DNA from: Botryosphaeria dothidea
Lineage: Eukaryota; Ascomycota; Dothideomycetes; Botryosphaeriales; Botryosphaeriaceae
Direction of reading: 5' to 3'
NCBI GenBank assembly: GCA_011503125.2
Contig: WWBZ02000051.1
Coordinates: forward strand, 124,001-188,000
Length of the DNA stretch: 64,000 bases
In this document: positions 23,001-34,399 of the stretch, in pieces
Layout of the letters: each line of letters starts with the position of its first letter
How positions within the stretch are numbered: position 1 is the stretch's first letter
Notes under the pieces: model-generated
Database searches by the model: none
Seen by the model: only the letters and a program-made list of their open reading frames with translations
Told to the model about the DNA's origin: nothing
Program-made: the position numbers and the translations under genes

Positions 23001-26000
23001 GCGTATCAGAGGGTCTCCTGAGGTGCTAATAGGGTTATACTCCGGACATACCGCTTCGCAGCACCCAAACGATTCGCCCACTCTCGAGTCACGGCTGTCA
23101 TTGCGTCAGTCGCCCTCTCTCGATAGGTTCGGAATATACTTTTTGGGCAGGGTCCAGAGATCCTAGTGGACGCCGAGATTCCGGGTTGCCTTATGGGAGT
23201 CTATTCACGAGCTGGCTAATTTGGATATTCTTTCTGCCTTCGAATTACCCAGGACGGAAAGGTCGAAATCAGCTACGCCAGTCATGGTGGCCGTGAAAGC
23301 CGCACCCCACGGATGGTTTGCTGGTAGGCAAGGAGCCCATGTCCGCCCGCTTAGCCAAAATCAGCCCACATTGCATCACGGACACCGTCTTTCTGCAAGC
23401 ATCTAGCCGCGAGCACGACCCTGGTGGCAACTTTCGCGATTCGATAACTCCACGCTCCTTGCTGCAGGTTGATGGATACGGTACCTCGACACGCTGGCCG
23501 CGAGCAGGCATCGTGACGGAAGGGTTCATGCGGGAGGCACCTTCCCTCTAGCTCCCGCGAAGCGAGATTTTTTACGTCACAGATAAACTCGCCAAACGAT
23601 ACCCTTTCCGCCCCGTGGTTATTCAAGACACACGAAGGTGTTGGCGGCCGCTCATACGAGTCGCACATCCAGAGTTGCGCCAAGTCTGGAGTGGCTGCGT
23701 TCCAAGAGAAGCAAGGTTGTTCTATGGACATTCGGCTTCTCGTACTCGGGACGACAAATCCAAAGGGACGTTGGGTGTCGTTGGTGTCGTTGCTCGCGGC
23801 GTCAGGCCTTGCGTCGCAGAAATGCCTCTGTCCTTTCGTTGATATAGTGTGGTGCTTCGGTGGGAGCTTCCCTGCAGCTAACCTTCGTTAGGAGTAATTC
23901 CAGGGTTGATCGGTTTCTTGACCTCTCACAAGCGAGAGGTAACTCGGCAGGCTTGCGTCCGATCGGAATGACAAGCCGCACGAGGCAACCCTGGCTCTAC
24001 GGATCGCTTGCCTTCTCCGGCACGCATCGCAATGAGGAGGTAGGGTAGGATGAGTGGGGTTCGGCATCCTATCCTATACGCCGCGTATCGTCGTGTTTAA
24101 GCTGACTTGGGCGGGGGAGGAGAGCCTGAAAATAGCTACGGGATATGCATCAGGCCAGCCGCGCATTGCATCATAGGCGATGAAAATCTCCTCACCTACA
24201 GCGAAGGCGATGCCAGTTGACGCCAACGGTGCGACCCGGAGACCCTGAATGAGCTCACCACCAAGAATCAAGACGCGGCAACCTCCCACTTTCTGAGTCG
24301 TGATGCGGGTACGTCATTGCGCGTTTCAAGCTTCACCAGCCACAACCGGGGTCGACAGTCTCGACTCGAGGATCCTGAGAGATGACGATCGTTGAGTCTC
24401 GATTCGACTTGATAAAAGCCTGGCCCGCCTCCCACTCGAACCGACCGACAGCCCTTTCGAATGACGATCGTCTCTCTTTGTGTCCGAAGACGAAACTCGG
24501 TGAGTGACACGCGGAACCGCACCGCAAAACACGACTCAGATAACACCCCAAGCAGACGTCATCGTCCAGATGCCATGCCTTCCCTATGATGCGTTGGCGT
24601 AGCCTTGATGGCAGCGGGCGATATGGAAGCACCTCCAGGCGAGACACTTCAAGGAGTTATCTCCGCGGTGACAATAGAATGGAAATTCCGTGTCACGCGA
24701 AAAGAGAAAGTGAGGTGATGGAGGCAAACGCAAGAGGCGCAAGCAGCACATGGACGATTCCGATGCTTTTTGTGCATTACTGTGCTGGCACCCCATCAGC
24801 GACAACGGCCGTGACGGAGTCGACGTTCTCCTTCTGCGCACGTCACCATCAACGGTATCCGCAGTACAAGTGCTTGCCTCGGCGGCAGAACAGATACACG
24901 GCGAGCGATCACGATTGCAAATTGTTCGAGATGCAGCCTGGCCCCATCGTATTTTCCAAAGTTCGAGCAGCGCAGTCTCGTTTTCGCCGTTAGATGCACG
25001 ATGGAGTTGCGGGCCGTTACATAGCCGCGACATCCGACGGCAAGCCACTACCGCAGTCTACTGTCGCAACCACCGTCGGGAACTTTATACAAAGCACGCA
25101 TTCCATGTACCCACCCAGATACCTGTCATATCTTCGTGAAATTGCCACAATTGAGAGTGACGATTATCAAGAGCAAGTCAGTATCAATAACCGATCTTCT
25201 CCCTTTTGATTTGTTTTCTTTTCAATGTGTTATACTTTCCTACTAGACATAGCCTTCTGTCAATTACCTCATCGAGCAGCAACAGAAATGCAAGCATCAT
25301 ACGTTATCGACGAAATCACATTTGTCCCATCCTTCACCGGTCTGACATGCTCACTCGCATACACATACTCAAATTGACCTTTACCCTGGTGCCTGTCTTC
25401 CAGCGGATTTTGCCACATCGAAGCTTACATCTACGTAACGCCAACCCTCGCTTACCTTACCGGGTCTCAACATTTTCCCAATACCAACGACACCGTCTGG
25501 AGTGATCGCTACGTAATCTCACATCGGCCGCGAGTAGGAGATCGGTAGGGCACCCTGCGTTGGTCGAGGCCAGTTCTCATCACTGCATTCCATCCCTGAG
25601 AAATCACTTCCGCAAGCCAGGCGTCCGGCTCTGGGAAAAGGAAAAGTCCCCACCAGGACCCTTCTTTCGCATATCTCCACGACAAATCGGTCTGGAACTC
25701 GGCGCAAATTTTCGTTCGCCACTCGATAGGGTCCTCTCTCTCCGCTTTGCTGCCGTGCTTCTCTCTCGGACTTGTTATTGGACCTTCCCCCCCTCCCCCC
25801 CCTTTTCCGTCGGCGCTGTGGATCCCACGTTGCCCCTGCGTGTAGCAGCGCCAGTCTGGTCGGTGCGCCTTCAGCGTTATCGGGTGGGTCGCGAGGACGG
25901 GAAAGACGAGTCTTGACTGGGCCCATGAAGGAAAATCAGGGGCCACGGTGGAGAACAGGGTGCTGAGGAGCATCGTTCGCCGAGCGTGCATGGCCATTGC

Positions 26001-27477
26001 GGAGGATGTGACGATAGGGCCGGCGGTGCAGAGGGGCGTTGTTACGGAGGAGGTGGTGGAGGCGATTCGGAGGCGTCCCAAGGCGAACTCAGCGTCTCTC
26101 CCTAGCGCTGGTCAGCACTGCTACCATGGTACGCTCGAGCACGGCTCAGCGCGGCGGAAGGCCTCGTTTCATTCGCGGGGCTGGGAGATTTGTCCACGTG
26201 TGAGAGGGTTTGATGGGGGAAAGGGGTGCCCGCGTTGCTCTCTCTGTCTCCACCGTGGAGGGCTGCTGGAAGGAACGGCAGAGTGGCAATGCAACGCTGC
26301 CTTTTCGAAATGGGCGCGGGTTTGTCTCGGTAGGCGAGGCGAAGGTGTACATGTGTCAGGAGACTTTTTCCCTCTCTTTACTTCCCGTTTTTTTCCTTCC
26401 CCCCCTTTTGCCTGTCTCGTTCCCGCGTCTGCCGTTGCCGTTGTTGACGCATCGGTGGGATTTTTTCTTTTTGCCGCCTTCTCAGGATCTTGGCGCTTGG
26501 CATGCAAAAGTCAAAAAGGAAACAGAAGGAGCGCACATTTGGTCTCTCGCAACTGTGTCAGGCTTGCTGCGGGCAGGTCATACGGCAGACCAGCGGTGTC
26601 TGTGTCCGTCTCCGTCGGCTGTCGCGGTTAGTTGGGTGCGTAGTCAGTGTACGGCTGATAGGCTCTTTTAGTGCAGCTCGCCTGTGGTCGTGACACGCGT
26701 TGATCGGCAGTGCGCGATGCGATGGGCAGGAGATAGCGTCAGGGCTGCTTCTGGACACGCAAGAGGTTTGCGGGAAGGTTTGTCGAGGGCAGGTGACGAC
26801 GGCCTGGCTGGCCTGGCGAGTATATATAAAGCGACAGGCTGCTGTTCAGTCTCGAAAGACCGCCACTTGTGCAGCCATCACGGAGGCAGAGCGGGAGGGC
26901 CGGGGTGCTGTAAGCGTAAGTTATCGTCGGTGTTGGCGTGCTGTCGAGGTGGCTGGGCGAAGATGGAACGGAGATGATCGAAGCAGCATCGAGATTTCGA
27001 ATTGTGGTTGTGACTCTTGCATCGGATTGGCAGCAAGCTTATCTACGCGCGGCGTTTCAGCGCTGCTTCTACTCGGATTTGGGATGCAGAAGCATATCCT
27101 TTGGATGATTGCGAATCACTGTGCTAGCGTGACATGCTCCGAAAGGTTGTTGTTGGAATTGAGGCTCCTCTTCCAGTGGAGGGCAACGGCCGGCAGTTTT
27201 GGTTCCTGAGCCGGCAGTTAGTGTGGGGAAGCTTTTGGCGGCCTGTCGCGTCTGGGGAAATTGGGGCGTGTGGCTAAGGACCTCGGTCACCACGGCTATT
27301 GAACTGACTGCCGGCAGCCGTCTACAGGACCCTTTTAGCTAGCTGCCGATCGCCTTAAAGTTGTGAAGCTGTCGCCAGTCCCTCCCCACAACCACGCAGT
27401 GCTCGCCAGAGCAGAGACCCGCCGCCCTCACATCGCTCTGCTCGACAACTCAATCGCCGTGCACGCGTTACACAAGG
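20066..27477. other. 7.4-kb gene-poor region
   Basis: I found no frame with domain character or a believable exon chain on either strand. The left part (20.3-21 kb) is C/T-rich on the plus strand. The rest is mixed sequence without obvious transposon ends or tandem arrays. The longest isolated frame (25509-26081, minus, 190 codons) has no recognisable motif. The right end forms the promoter of the acyl-CoA synthetase gene. Confidence 0.45.
26821..26830 (+). promoter_or_regulatory. TATA-box motif TATATATAAA
   Basis: A strong TATA consensus on the plus strand, about 650 nt upstream of the acyl-CoA synthetase ATG at 27478. If it drives that gene the 5' UTR would be long; it may serve another transcript. 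Confidence 0.3.
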
Positions 27478-29955
27478 ATGGCCGCCGCCGCCGCTATAGG
27501 TATGCCCGACGAGAAGCTTGAGCTTAATGCGTGCGACGCCTCAACAACTGCCGAGACTGATTGTCGCCAACACAGCTCCCGTCGCTGCCGCTGCCGTCGC
27601 CGGCGCCTCGGCCGCTGCCCTGTACCTCGACGCCAGATTGCACGTCTCGCAGGACCTGCGCAACCAGCGGAGCGTCAATCGCGAGATTGCCGAGTTCCAG
27701 AAGAAAGGTGAGTCGCCGTGAGCGCTGCAGCTGCAACTGCCGTCTTGCCCGGCAGTTGCGGACGCGGACCCCTCTCTCCGCCGCCCGTCAGAACCCCTCA
27801 ACACCACGACAAGACGAACCAAGCTTACCTTGCCACCCCCCGCCCGCCCACAGCCCGCTCCAAACGCTCCTCGCTATGGTACGACTTCGAGGCCCAGGTG
27901 AAGCGCCTGCCCGCCGCCGAGCAGTGCCTCTGGTCGCGCGCCGGTAGCTACACCTGGCGCGAGACCCACGCCCACGGCTGCCGCTACGCCTCCTTCCTGC
28001 TCGACGCCGGCGTCCAGCCCAACACCCTCGTGGCCTTCTACCTCCAGAACAGCGCCGACTTCATCTTCGCCCTGCTCGGTGCCTGGGCTATCGGCTCTGC
28101 CCCAGCTCTGATCAACTACAATCTCGGCGGACAAGGGCTGGTGCACTGCTTGAAGATCAGCGGCGCCAAGGTGCTTCTGGTCGATGCGGACGAAGGATGC
28201 AGGCAGCGGATCGAGGAGGTGCGCGGCGAGATCGAGGGCGCGCTGGGCATGACCATCGTCGTCGTGGACGAGGACACGAAGGCGAAGATTGCCGCGAGGG
28301 AGCCGAAGAGGCCGGAGGACAAGTACAGAGAGGGCGTCAAGCCGACGGATCCCATGTGCTTGATGTACACGAGGTATGTGCGCCCGCTATTATTATTTTT
28401 TGTCTGCCCCTCCGGACTGCTTTCCCAATTGGGCCGGCTTCCCCGGACTCCAACGTGTTCTCCGCTTTTGGTGGACTCATGTCTCTGTTTTGGGATTGGC
28501 AGCGGTGCTGACCGACCTTCAGTGGATCCACCGGTCTCCCCAAGGCGTGTCCCTTCCGCGTCGGTGGCGCGTTCGCGATCACGAAGCCTCGTATCGAAGC
28601 TTGTGGCCTCAAGCCCGGTCCCAATGGCGACAGATGGTACAACTGCATGCCGCTGTACCACGGAACCGGCCACACGGTCTCTGTGTCCTGCCTCACCACC
28701 GGCGTCACGCTCTGCATTGGCAAGAAGTTCTCGACCTCGAACTTCTGGAAGGACGTGAGGGATAGCGATGCTACCGCTTTCGTCTACGTCGGCGAGACGG
28801 CCCGGTACCTTCTCTCTGCCCCGCCGTCTCCTCTGGATAAGCAGCACCGCGTCAAGCTTATGTTTGGCAACGGTCTCCGGCCGGACGTATGGCGCAAGTT
28901 TGGCAAGCGCTTTGGCGTCGAGACTGTTGCGGAGTTCTTCAACAGTACTGAAGGTGTTTTCGCGTTGATGAACATCTGCAAGGGTGAGTTTCGATCAACA
29001 ACTCCTAAAGTTCTTGATGAATTCCAAGGCAACCCATGGGTTACGGAACGACTGGAACGTGCGTACTAATATGCCGATAGGAGAGTTCACGCAAGGGTCC
29101 GTTGGCCATAATGGTGTAGTTTCCCGGTGGAAGCTGCATAACGTCTACGTCCCGGTAGAGATAGATCATGAGACTGGCGACATGTATAGAGACCCCAAGA
29201 CCGGCCTTGCACGACGGAAACCTTACGAAGAGGGTGGTGAGATGCTCGTGCAAGTTGCATCAGAGGATGCTTTCGTTGGGTAAGTTACAGTCGCACCACT
29301 TCAAGTTCAGTGACACCGAATAAACTAACTCCTGTCCAGATACTGGCGGAACCCTGAAGCAACAAGTAAAAAGTTTGTTCGTGATGTCTTCCGCAAGGGT
29401 GACCTCTATTACCGTACTGGAGATGCTCTGCGTCGTACGTCCGACGGCCGCTGGTATTTCATGGACAGGCTAGGTGACACGTTCCGGTGGAAATCCGAGA
29501 ACGTGTCGACTGCCGAGGTTGCGGAGGTATTGGGCAACTATCCAGGCATCCTCGAGGCCATCGTATATGGCGTTGAGGTGCCCGGTCACGATGGCCGCGC
29601 CGGTTGCGCTGCCCTCCACATCCCCCCTGAGTCTCGCTCTTCGAAGCAGTTCTACGATGCGCTCCTGGCACATTCACGCAAGAGCCTGCCCAAGTACGCA
29701 GTGCCCATCTTCCTGCGTATCACGGCGAACATGCAGCCTATGCATAACAACAAGCAAAACAAGGCGCCGCTCAAGAAGGAAGGAATCGACGTTAGGAAGA
29801 TCGCAGAAGGCGATATGAGTGAAGACAAGATTCTTTGGTTGCCCGAGGCGTTGAACATCAAGGGCCGCGGCGAGGGCTACGTTGAGTTCACAGAAGCCGA
29901 TTTGGAGGCGCTCAAGGCAGCAGCGGCCTCACACCACGAGGGAGCGAGATTGTAG
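27478..29955 (+). CDS. very-long-chain acyl-CoA synthetase / fatty acid transport protein (Fat1/FATP type)
   Basis: ATP-dependent activation of long or very long fatty acids to acyl-CoA. Exons 27478-27499, 27576-27707, 27854-28373, 28523-28983, 29081-29279 and 29340-29955 give 649 aa. An N-terminal hydrophobic Ala/Val stretch (about residues 8-23) may be a membrane anchor. The AMP-binding P-loop YTSGSTGLPK (about 223-232) is created by splicing at 28373/28523. Other marks are CMPLYHGTGH, FNSTEGV, and YYRTGDALRR with DRLGDTFRWKSENVST, the ATP/AMP and FATP signatures. The C-terminus is -ARL, a fitting peroxisomal PTS1. The fourth intron (28984-29080) has a perfect TACTAAT branch site. Exon 1 is only 22 nt; an alternative ATG at 27527 inside intron 1 would give a different short N-terminus. 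Confidence 0.93.
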
Positions 29956-30196
29956 ATGTCTTCCTTTTTCATTGCTAGAGGATCACAGTAGATGTATGTG
30001 CTGTTACCGGGATTATTGGCTTTTGTGGCGTTGGAGCGAGTTTTGCTTTGGATGGCTGGCTAGAATCGGACTTACGCAGTAATGGTTTTCCGTATTTCAA
30101 TGTACTGCACAAACGCATGGACGGTAGGTACAAATCATGTCAAGGTCAAGACAATGCCATTACAATTACTCGAGTGATTTTGTGAGCGCATATTGA

Positions 30197-31288
30197 TCAG
30201 CTATTTTCCCTCTTTTCCCTTTCTCTCTTCTCCAACATCTGCTTGACGTAGTCCGGCATCTGCGCCTTTCCATCGCCCCCAGCACCAGCACCAGCGCCAG
30301 CCGCACCGCCGCCCATCATCTTCGACATCATCCCCATCACGCTCTCCAACCTGCCGCCCTTGATCGGCCGCTTCTTCCTCGCCTTCTCGCACAGCGCCGG
30401 CAGCTCCGCCGGCTCGTCCGCCTCCTCAAACACCACCCGCCCCACGACCGGATACTTGGCCGCATTCCCGCCAAAGAACCCGACCCACTTCCCCAGCGCC
30501 TGCTCCAGCAGCTCCTTCGCCTCAACCGCATCCCGCTCCCGCCTCTCCGCCTTCTCCGCCTCGCTCACCCGGCCGCCCGGCATCCGCTCCATCGCCTGCT
30601 TGGCCTGCCGCCGCAGCTCCTCGGGCAGCACCGTGCCGGCGGGCACGTTGGCGGCGGGGAACAGCGCCGCGGCGTCGCCGGCGACGGGCGCGCCGTCGGC
30701 CGCGTCCTGCAGCGCCTCGTCGAGCCAGAGCGGCGCGAACATGGCCTCGAGGCCGCGCAGCGAGTGCGCGAGGTGCGCGGCGCGCTGGTCGTCGGGCGTG
30801 CTGGCGGGCAGCGCGTCGCCGAAGCACTCGGTCACCCAGGCGCGCGAGGCGTCGCGCCCGGCGAAGTGGGCGTAGGGGCCCGCGGGCGGGCCGTAGAAGG
30901 CGCGGCCGGCGGAGACGTCGTGGATTGTGCGGTTGATGGCGAGGTAGATGGGCTTGGTGGGGTCGGTGCCGTCGTAGGCGCGGAGTTGGGCCGGGGTGAA
31001 TGTGGGGAGGGAGGAGGGTTGCTGGTTGTTGGTGGAGGAGGAGGAGGACGAGGGCGAGGACGAGGCGAGGTCGAGGTATTGTAGCGGGTCGAAGAAGTGT
31101 AGGGCGGCGGCGACGGCGGCGCCGGTTAGGGCGAGGATGGTGAGGACGGCGATGGCGACGCTGGTCGTGGACGTGTCCCAGCCAGTGCTCGGCGGCGGGC
31201 TGGGTTTTTTTTGCTTCTTGTCGTCGTCGTCGTCGTCGTTGGGGGCGTCGGCCGTGGCATTGGGCTTGCGTTGGCGGACCTCTGCCAT
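30197..31288 (-). CDS. membrane-anchored cytochrome b5-like heme/steroid-binding (MAPR family) protein
   Basis: Single exon, 363 aa from MAEVRQRKPN; the frame is open further upstream, but this ATG fits domain layout and promoter position. A K/D-rich cytosolic N-terminus is followed by one TM segment (about residues 43-66). The cytochrome-b5-like fold then begins at FTPAQLRAYDG, with KPIYLAINRTIHDVSAGRAFYGP and PYAHFAGRDASRA (about 97-155), typical of progesterone-receptor-component/Dap1-like proteins that bind heme and modulate P450 enzymes in the ER. A long A/E/R-rich C-terminal extension ends in a Met/Gly/Ala-rich stretch and a basic tail, making it larger than Dap1. Divergently arranged with the 97-aa gene, sharing a 395-bp upstream region. 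Confidence 0.88.
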   Translation of the reverse strand: MAEVRQRKPNATADAPNDDDDDDKKQKKPSPPPSTGWDTSTTSVAIAVLTILALTGAAVAAALHFFDPLQYLDLASSSPSSSSSSTNNQQPSSLPTFTPAQLRAYDGTDPTKPIYLAINRTIHDVSAGRAFYGPPAGPYAHFAGRDASRAWVTECFGDALPASTPDDQRAAHLAHSLRGLEAMFAPLWLDEALQDAADGAPVAGDAAALFPAANVPAGTVLPEELRRQAKQAMERMPGGRVSEAEKAERRERDAVEAKELLEQALGKWVGFFGGNAAKYPVVGRVVFEEADEPAELPALCEKARKKRPIKGGRLESVMGMMSKMMGGGAAGAGAGAGGDGKAQMPDYVKQMLEKREREKRENS

Positions 31289-31597
31289 TGTGCGTGGTGG
31301 TGTAGGAGGGCGGAAAGCCGATGCTACGGGGTGGACGAGGGTGTGGGTTAGGGTATAGGGGGTTGGAGGTGGAGAGGACAGAGAGCGCAGGACGAGGCCC
31401 TGATCCGCATTGCTTCCGGCGTGGCTTGCTGGGCCGCGGCTCGCCGCGATGCGAGCGACGCAGTTTCTTGGCTGACGACGGGCCGCCGATCCCAACTCGC
31501 TCCGCCTCGCGCCATGCTTGTAGCTTGTCCCCGTGCAGACATGGCGCAGCAGGTGCAAGCCACTTCCTTCAGGCTGGCGTTCAACGCAGTGCCTGAG

Positions 31598-31603
31598 TAT
31601 AAA
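31598..31603 (+). promoter_or_regulatory. TATA box of the 97-aa protein gene in a divergent promoter
   Basis: TATAAA on the plus strand, about 80 nt upstream of ATG 31684. The 395-bp gap 31289-31683 serves as promoter for this gene and for the minus-strand MAPR gene starting at 31288. Confidence 0.45.
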
Positions 31604-31683
31604 CTGCGAGTGCCTCGCAACGCATTCAATATATCGGTTCCATCATTTCCAGCGAGCAATTCGATTTCCAGCACGATTTGAGG

Positions 31684-32034
31684 ATGTCCGACTCTGCCAG
31701 CTTGGCCACAGCGACTACGAAGCCCTCGTTAAAGTCCAGCTTCAAATCAATTTTCTCTGTCTCCGAAAACCCCGATGCTAGCAGCATATCTACACCCGCA
31801 GCCGCAACTCAACCCAAGCCCTCCCGAAAGCAGCCAACATGGATGGACGCCTCGCTTCCCGATGACAAGCGTTTCAAGGCCTGGAACAAGGAGCGTGATC
31901 AGCAGTTTTACGGCAAAGGGTGAGTCTTCCCAAATTTAGGCCTTCTACTGTCCTCAGGACTGACAGAATGCTCAAGCGGAACTACTGGCTACTTCTCCGG
32001 CTTCTACAGGAAAAGCTGGGCTTGGTGGCTTTGA
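31684..32034 (+). CDS. small hypothetical protein, 97 aa
   Basis: Not a family I recognise. Two exons, 31684-31919 and 31977-32034, are joined through a 57-nt intron (donor GTGAGT, branch GACTGAC, acceptor CTCAAG). The protein opens with a Ser/Thr-rich low-complexity half (about residues 1-48). A compact, charged and aromatic C-terminal half follows: PTWMDASLPDDKRFKAWNKE, then DQQFYGKGGTTGYFSGFYRK and the tail SWAWWL. That half reads like a conserved fungal module. No signal peptide or TM segment is visible. Its divergent pairing with the MAPR gene could mean co-regulation, which is inference only. Good splice signals and a nearby TATA box support a real gene. Confidence 0.7.
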
Positions 32035-32449
32035 ACATTTCCACATGCGTCGAAACTCGTTGCAGCCTCTCGTGACTTTTTGTTAATTTCTTTTGTCGGT
32101 TGGGTGTTTGGCGTTCAGGATGAAAATCGATTATACCCTTCTTCGGTTCGTCGGGTAGGCGTTGGGAATTCATCGCGAGCCACTTTGCAGCATATGCATT
32201 CGGCTTGTTCCTGGAGACCAACTATTCGATTGAGTCGAGCATCTAAATCATATTCCATTCTACAGCCTCTTTATATATGGAAACTATTGACAGATCAAAA
32301 TCCAGTGCGCGAAGTATGGACGAATACTGGGAATATGGCACTTCATCTCTATTTACAGATAGGAAAGCCATATAGTAATGGCACGGCAAGAAGGCCAAAA
32401 AAAAATGAAAAACAGCGCGTACTTCAAGCAGTCATACGAGCGGGAATTG
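32035..32449. other. convergent intergenic region
   Basis: Between the stop codons of the 97-aa gene (plus) and the PD40 gene (minus). It is A/T-richer than flanking genes, as expected for 3' UTRs; no gene seen. Confidence 0.45.
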
Positions 32450-34399
32450 TTACTCGAGAATGGAATTGGGGAGATACCACGCCATCGTCTCCTCCCACAT
32501 GCTATTGGTGAGCATGGTCTTGTTGGAGCCGTCGACATTCATAATCATGAGATTGCCGTAGGGCTGGAACAGCTGGTCGTAGGTGGCAGCCTCGGCCTGG
32601 AAACCATACATGCCGCTCGAATACACGATGCGGCCGTCGGCGGTCCAGGTGGCATGCGCATCATTCGCGGCACCGTGGGTCAGGACGGTCAAGTCGGTGC
32701 CGTTGGGCCGGATGACGCAGACCTCGTAGTTGGACAAGTAGCCCTGGGCGGGGTCGGTGACGTTGCGGGTGAAGAGCACCCATTCGCCGCTGGGGGAGAA
32801 CCAGGGCAGGTTGTCGCGGCCGGTCGTCAGGACGGTGGTGTTGCGCGTGGCCAGGTCCAGCACGCGGATGCCCATCTCGGGCAGGAAGACGCGGTACGCG
32901 ATGTTGGAGCCGTCGGGCGAGTAGCTGGGGAAGCCGGCGTTGGTCGAGTTGTCCGTCAGCCGCTCGTAGTCGGAGCCGTTGGCCCTGACGCGGTAGATCC
33001 ACGCCTTGTTGCTGTACCGCCCCTGGAACCAGGTCCCCAGCCCGAACGTGATCCACTCGCCATCGTATGACCACGAGGGCTGGAATGCGCCAGCTCCACC
33101 CGAGGCCACCTCCGTCATGTCGACCTGGTGCGTCTGGTCCACATCGAACACCAGTTTGTAGTCCGATCCGTCCGGGTTCATGGTCACGATGGAGGAGTTG
33201 CTCGTCTGCTTCGAGGTGTACACCAATTTCCCTTGAGGTGACAGATCCGGAAATGTGTCGGTGAAGCGGTACTCCCACGACGGGTCCCAGCTGTACAGCT
33301 TCTTCTCAACTGGTCGTGCGGTCCAGTCTGTCTTCTCGTACACCACCAACTTGCCGTCCGGCGACCACGTTGGCGAACGCATCCCACCTGAGATCCCAGT
33401 CGCGTTTGCGGATGTGTATTGTATGCCCTCGTTTGTTCCGCCCTTGATCAGATAGCCAATGTTGTCTTGCGTCACGTACTGCGGATAGATCTTGCAGCCG
33501 GAGGAGTTCGTGTGCTGGATCTTGTTGGTGCCGGTCTCGAAATCTACCGATACGATCTGATTGGTCGTGCTGTTGACAGTGAAAGCAGACCGCGCGTCCC
33601 ACGTATCCTGCAATGTCATCTGATAGAAGAGGACGCGTTTTCCGTCCGGCGAGAACTTGGGAGAGCCGTATGTGTAGTCCGGATCGCTGTAGACCTCCCG
33701 GAAGCCAGTGCCATCAGGACGTATGGCATAGATGGAGAGGTTCTGGGTGTGCTCCCAGCCTATCCCGTCGTCGTGGCCTGTCCAGTTGGTGTTGCGATCT
33801 GAAGAAAAGACAATCCATTGGCCATCAGGTGACCAGCTCGGGGCAAAGAATCCGCTCGGTGACTCGGGAATCCCGGTGATGCCAGTCTGGTTGGTCAGAT
33901 TCCGGGCGTCGCCCGTCTCAAGGTCGGTCAGCCAGATATTGGACGTGTAGACGCCCGCTGTAGACGCGTAGGCAGCCGACTTGCCGTCCGGTGAGATGGA
34001 CACAGCATCTTCGACCGCGGGTGTGATCGCAATTGGCTTGAGTCCCGTGCCGTCCTTGCGTACCATGTAAAGGTCTGAGTTCCCGTCACCGTTCCGTTCA
34101 GACGTGAAGGCGATCCACTCTCCATCCGGGGAAAAGGAGGCATGGTACTCGTATGCGGTGTTGTTGCCGAGTAACAGCCGTTCGTTGGTGCCGTCGGCAT
34201 TTGCAATGTACAGCTTCGACTGCTAAGGTCCGATTCGGTTCATCAACATGACCCCCTCCTTCCCTGTAGCAGGCAGGCCTCGCGCGGAGTGGGCATGCGG
34301 CATCGGATCGAGGCTACCGGCGTACGGGCAGCCACCAGAGTAGCTGTAGGCCGGACATATTGCCACCGAGGCCAATAAACCAATGATAGAGAGGCGCAT
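32450..34399 (-). CDS. secreted PD40/TolB-like beta-propeller protein, interrupted by an in-frame TAG
   Basis: Single continuous frame of 650 codons from ATG 34399, with a stop at codon 59 (TAG, 34225-34223). The first 58 codons encode a signal peptide (MRLSIIGLLASVAICPAYS) and the start of the mature chain (KEGVMLMNRIGP). The frame resumes immediately after the TAG with SKLYIANADGTNERLLL and continues to the end. At least six WD40-like/PD40 blades of the form xxSPDGxxIxFxS are present (SFSPDGEWIAFTSERNG, SWSPDGQWIVFSSDRN, KFSPDGKRVLFYQ, TWSPDGKLVVYE, SYSPDGSNIAYR, WFSPSGEWVLFTRN). Many NxT/S sequons suit a secreted protein. The next in-frame ATG is 34066, which would lose the signal peptide and first blade. 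No intron can remove the stop: the only nearby GT..AG span is 30 nt. Nonsense allele, readthrough or sequence error. Confidence 0.85.

Noticed and set aside
25509..26081. 190-codon minus-strand frame with a somewhat natural composition
   Set aside because: No motif, no supporting exons, and it overlaps other frames. It was kept only as part of the gene-poor block.
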